A stretch of DNA of 64,000 bases from Paucisalibacillus globulus DSM 18846 (GTDB lineage Bacteria; Bacillota; Bacilli; Bacillales; Amphibacillaceae): the NCBI RefSeq assembly GCF_000482485.1, contig NZ_KI519438.1, positions 85,114 to 149,113 of the forward strand. Reading direction: 5' to 3'. Position 1 is the first letter of the stretch. Every line of letters begins with the position of its first letter. Both the position numbers and the translations under genes were made by a program. Positions 61,595 through 64,000 of this stretch are shown piece after piece. The notes under the pieces were generated by a model, which searched no databases, was not told the DNA's origin, and saw only the letters and a program-made list of their open reading frames with translations.

Positions 61595-62620
61595 TTATAT
61601 TTTTCGATATTTCCTAAGTGCAAGGATGTTTAGAATCATAAATAGAATGGAAAAACCAAGTAACACGAAAATTTCCATATAAATTTCATTCCATCCATAC
61701 CCTCTAACCATCACATCTCGAAGTGCTTCAGCTGCATAATAAAGGGGTGTAACTGGACCTATCCAGCTTAACCAATCAGAAATTGTTTCCAAATTAAACA
61801 ATCCTGAAAAGAATACTTGAGGGACGACAATAATAGGAATAAATTGAATCATTTGTAGTTCGTTATTTGCAAAAGATGAAATTAAAATTCCAAGTGTCAA
61901 AGCAGTAAATGAAAGGGCTAGTATAATTACTAGTAAATAAAAAAACGAACCCTCCATCATCATATCAAGAACATAAATAGTATAAGCAGCAATAATTGTA
62001 GACTGGATCATGGTGACAATTCCAAAACCAAGTACATAACCAGTCACAATCTCCCATTTACGGAGAGGTGTTGAAAGTAAACGTTCCAATGTTCCAGTTG
62101 TTCGTTCTCGAATAAAAGAGACACCGGCAATAATAAATACAAAGAAAAACACAAAGAATCCTAATAACACCGGACCAAAAAAGTCAAACTGCCCCATATC
62201 CGTTGAACCATGTAAATAGGTAATATCGAGCTTCTGCTGATGGGATTCCTGTAGATTAGCAAAAGTAGACTGTATCCATCTTAGCGTTTCCCCATTAACA
62301 GTCGGATCACTTCCTTCTAAATAAATGGATGGATTTCCATCTGCAATCGTAATATATCCATCAATTTTCTGCGTAGCCAAATCTACCTCTGCATCACGAG
62401 CATTATCATATGTTGTAACTTCGGCATCGGAGAAATCCATGTTAGCCGATAAGCTATCAGGAATATCAACAAGCCCAACCTTGGGAATATAACTTTCTCC
62501 ATTAAAAACGAGATGAAGCATGGTCAAAACAATTATAGGTGCAAAGATTAACATTCCCAGTGTTCGTTTGTCTCGAACAATTTGACGTAGAATACGTTTT
62601 GTTAATGCTTTAATCCTCAT
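61595..62620 (-). CDS. ABC-2 type permease with large extracytoplasmic domain
   Basis: A 341-aa exporter permease (YhgE/YadH/LinG-like ABC-2 group): TM1 at about 20-40, an outer domain of about 120 residues, then five TMs starting at FFGPVLLGFFVFFFVFIIAG with the FIRERTTGTLERLLSTPLRKWEIVTGY coupling segment. It pairs with the ATPase upstream (11-base overlap). A multidrug or antibiotic exporter is the usual role; the substrate is unknown. Confidence 0.87.
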   Translation of the reverse strand: MRIKALTKRILRQIVRDKRTLGMLIFAPIIVLTMLHLVFNGESYIPKVGLVDIPDSLSANMDFSDAEVTTYDNARDAEVDLATQKIDGYITIADGNPSIYLEGSDPTVNGETLRWIQSTFANLQESHQQKLDITYLHGSTDMGQFDFFGPVLLGFFVFFFVFIIAGVSFIRERTTGTLERLLSTPLRKWEIVTGYVLGFGIVTMIQSTIIAAYTIYVLDMMMEGSFFYLLVIILALSFTALTLGILISSFANNELQMIQFIPIIVVPQVFFSGLFNLETISDWLSWIGPVTPLYYAAEALRDVMVRGYGWNEIYMEIFVLLGFSILFMILNILALRKYRKI

Positions 62621-63341
62621 TTACTTCACCCCCGTATACTAGAAATGCCTCTTCAATGGAGCTGGAATTGGTACTTTGTTTCAATTCATCTGGAGTACCA
62701 ACAGCAATTAATGAACCATCACGCATGAGACCAAGGCGATCACACTTCTCAGCTTCATCCATTACATGGGTAGTCACGATAATAGTCGTACCTTTTTTAT
62801 TTAATTGATAAAAGGCATTCCAAATCCTCTTACGTAAAACTGGATCAATCCCTACAGTGGGTTCATCTAATATTAATAATTCTGGTTCATGAAGAAGAGC
62901 AATTGCCAATGACAACCTCCGCTTCATCCCACCGGAGTAATCGGAGACTAATTTATTTAGATGGTTTGTTAAATCAACAAGTTCCATAACTACTTGAATT
63001 CTCTCTTTCTGTTTTTTCCCCTTTAATCCATACAAGCTAGAGAAGAATTGAAGATTCTCATTTGCGGATAAATCCTTATAAAGCGCATCTGATTGTGCCA
63101 TATAACCAATACGATTAATTGTTTTAAGCTCCGGCATCTTTTGACCCAATACGGTATTTTCACCCGAAGTTGCTATATCCAGTCCAGAAAGCTCTTTTAC
63201 CAAGGTTGTCTTTCCAGCACCCGAAGGACCAAGCAAGCCAAAAATTTCACCTTCCATAATGTCTAGATTGATATTCTTTAAGACAACATGCTTTCCAAAC
63301 TGCTTCGTCACATCCTTTACCCTTACACAAATGTTATCCAT
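62610..63341 (-). CDS. ABC transporter ATP-binding protein
   Basis: A 243-aa ATPase with Walker A GPSGAGKTT, signature YSGGMKRRLSLAIALLH, Walker B LLILDEPTVGIDP and H-loop TTHVMDE. First gene of the exporter pair. AGGAAGGTGG precedes the ATG. Its promoter is flanked by two GTGAGT/ACTCAC operators, which implies strong repression that a drug would lift. Confidence 0.9.
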   Translation of the reverse strand: MDNICVRVKDVTKQFGKHVVLKNINLDIMEGEIFGLLGPSGAGKTTLVKELSGLDIATSGENTVLGQKMPELKTINRIGYMAQSDALYKDLSANENLQFFSSLYGLKGKKQKERIQVVMELVDLTNHLNKLVSDYSGGMKRRLSLAIALLHEPELLILDEPTVGIDPVLRKRIWNAFYQLNKKGTTIIVTTHVMDEAEKCDRLGLMRDGSLIAVGTPDELKQSTNSSSIEEAFLVYGGEVNED

Positions 63342-63361
63342 TTTAAAACCACCTTCCTAAA

Positions 63362-63426
63362 GTGAGTGATTACTCACATCTAATATAGTACGAAATGTTG
63401 TTGTTGTAAAGTGAGTAATCACTCAT
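63362..63426 (-). promoter_or_regulatory. exporter promoter flanked by two TetR-type operators
   Basis: GTGAGTGATTACTCAC (63362-63377) and its inverse form GTGAGTAATCACTCAT (63411-63426) lie on either side of -35 TTTACA (63410-63405), 17-base spacer, -10 TATATT (63387-63382) on the minus strand. One site abuts the -35, the other covers the start point. Confidence 0.78.
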
Positions 63427-63530
63427 AATTGAAAATTACAAAGTATTTAGCCCATTCTTGCCTATTAGACTCCCAACCTAGTTAATTTCCCCATATATTA
63501 AATGGAATACATTTCAAGGAGGAATACGAA

Positions 63531-64000
63531 TTGAATCAATTTGGACCACCATATGATGATGATGAAAGACAATTTAACTTACCTGGGTTTTTATTAGGGC
63601 AAATGTTTGGTAATCAATTCCCTGGAGGTGGGGGGTTCCCAGGTGGAGGTCAAACAGGAGGATTTTTCCCTGGAGGAGGTCCTGGATTTCCGGGACAATC
63701 ACCTGGTTTTCCTGGTCAATCCCCTGGATTCCCTGGACAGCCTGGAGGTGGACAACAGGGCGCACCAAATACACCACCACCATCTTTTACACCACAGCAA
63801 CCACAATTCCAAACTTTTGCCGTTGACCCTGGCGCAATTAGAGGCTGCCTATTCCGTTTCACCTATATATGGTTAGATAACGGTAGTGCATTCTGGTTCT
63901 ATCCTACTTTTGTTGGAAGAAACTCGGTTGCTGGATTTAGATGGCGTAATTTCCGCTGGGTTTACTTCGGCATTGACTTAGACCGAGTTCGCTCTTTTCA
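63531..64000 (+). CDS. Pro/Gly/Phe-rich repeat protein, truncated by window end
   Basis: TTG start with AAGGAGG 7 bases upstream; 156 codons are visible and the frame is still open at 64000. Residues about 30-75 hold collagen-like or spore-surface-like repeats (FPGGGQTGG, then PGFPGQSPGFPGQSPGFPGQ), followed by a Gln/Pro linker. A folded domain rich in Trp/Phe/Arg comes next (GCLFRFTYIWLDNGSAFWFY, then WRNFRWVYFGIDLDRVRSF). I do not recognise the family with certainty. Similar Bacillaceae proteins are often annotated as hypothetical or spore-related. Confidence 0.6.
   Translation, partial: MNQFGPPYDDDERQFNLPGFLLGQMFGNQFPGGGGFPGGGQTGGFFPGGGPGFPGQSPGFPGQSPGFPGQPGGGQQGAPNTPPPSFTPQQPQFQTFAVDPGAIRGCLFRFTYIWLDNGSAFWFYPTFVGRNSVAGFRWRNFRWVYFGIDLDRVRSF

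Overview
The window looks like chromosome from a low-GC, spore-forming member of the Bacillaceae (Oceanobacillus/Virgibacillus type). Reasons: strong AGGAGG ribosome sites, frequent TTG and GTG starts, spore coat proteins of the CotZ and CotF families, and many small Bacillus families (YrzI, YfhD, YueI, YitT). It also has GntR-ABC, bacitracin-type and LytTR-linked ABC modules. There is no prophage, CRISPR array or biosynthetic cluster. The only complete transposable element with a transposase is an ISL3-family IS at about 33.35-34.8 kb.

Layout. 0-11 kb: housekeeping and stress genes (3-methyladenine glycosylase, sulfurtransferase, peptidase T, MFS pump, serine hydrolase, M15 carboxypeptidase lipoprotein, phosphatase, SRPBCC protein, a nitroreductase behind a Fur-like box, a small-ORF/hairpin region with yrzI, and D-Ala-D-Ala ligase). 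11-13.7 kb: a Met-rich membrane protein behind a TATACC/GGTATA dyad, a CotZ-like coat protein, a GC-rich repeat element and a thioredoxin. 13.7-19 kb: a ytr-type GntR/ABC operon on the minus strand, with a sigma-A-like promoter and three tandem operators. 19-24 kb: exonuclease III, selD-selU (selenium for tRNA wobble modification), an MBL hydrolase and a CotF-like protein. 24-31 kb: AIM24/TIGR00266, YitT, LtaS-like synthase, YfhD, lysoplasmalogenase, YueI, a second GC-rich repeat, a zinc-ribbon protein and a DJ-1/PfpI protein. 31-38 kb: acetoacetate-CoA ligase, the IS, and nrdDG behind paired NrdR boxes and an FNR-like palindrome. 38-50.7 kb: a DUF4097 protein, DCC thiol protein, PanF plus its small YhdT partner, an ECF sigma factor with an ankyrin-containing anti-sigma-like protein, a YhcR-like secreted nuclease/nucleotidase, a GH3 hexosaminidase and a NUDIX hydrolase. 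50.9-64 kb: tRNA-Ala(GGC), a kinase/regulator/BcrAB-like ABC module, a prolyl oligopeptidase, an ABC transporter next to a degenerate ABC-LytTR fusion, a TetR gene, a further ABC exporter behind its own paired operators, and a truncated Pro/Gly-rich repeat protein.

How the parts work together. Three separate ABC modules look like envelope-stress or drug-resistance systems, each with a different control logic: GntR; histidine kinase plus OmpR-type regulator; and an ABC-LytTR fusion. A fourth has flanking operators of TetR type. Noncoding structure is prominent. A roughly 85-90 bp tandem-hairpin repeat occurs three times, each time just downstream of the 3' end of a minus-strand reading frame. 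A 0.42-0.51 kb GC-rich element with terminal inverted repeats occurs twice, and a fragment of its end lies at the window start.

Functions are from reading protein motifs and family memory, with no database search. Regulatory sites are by eye.
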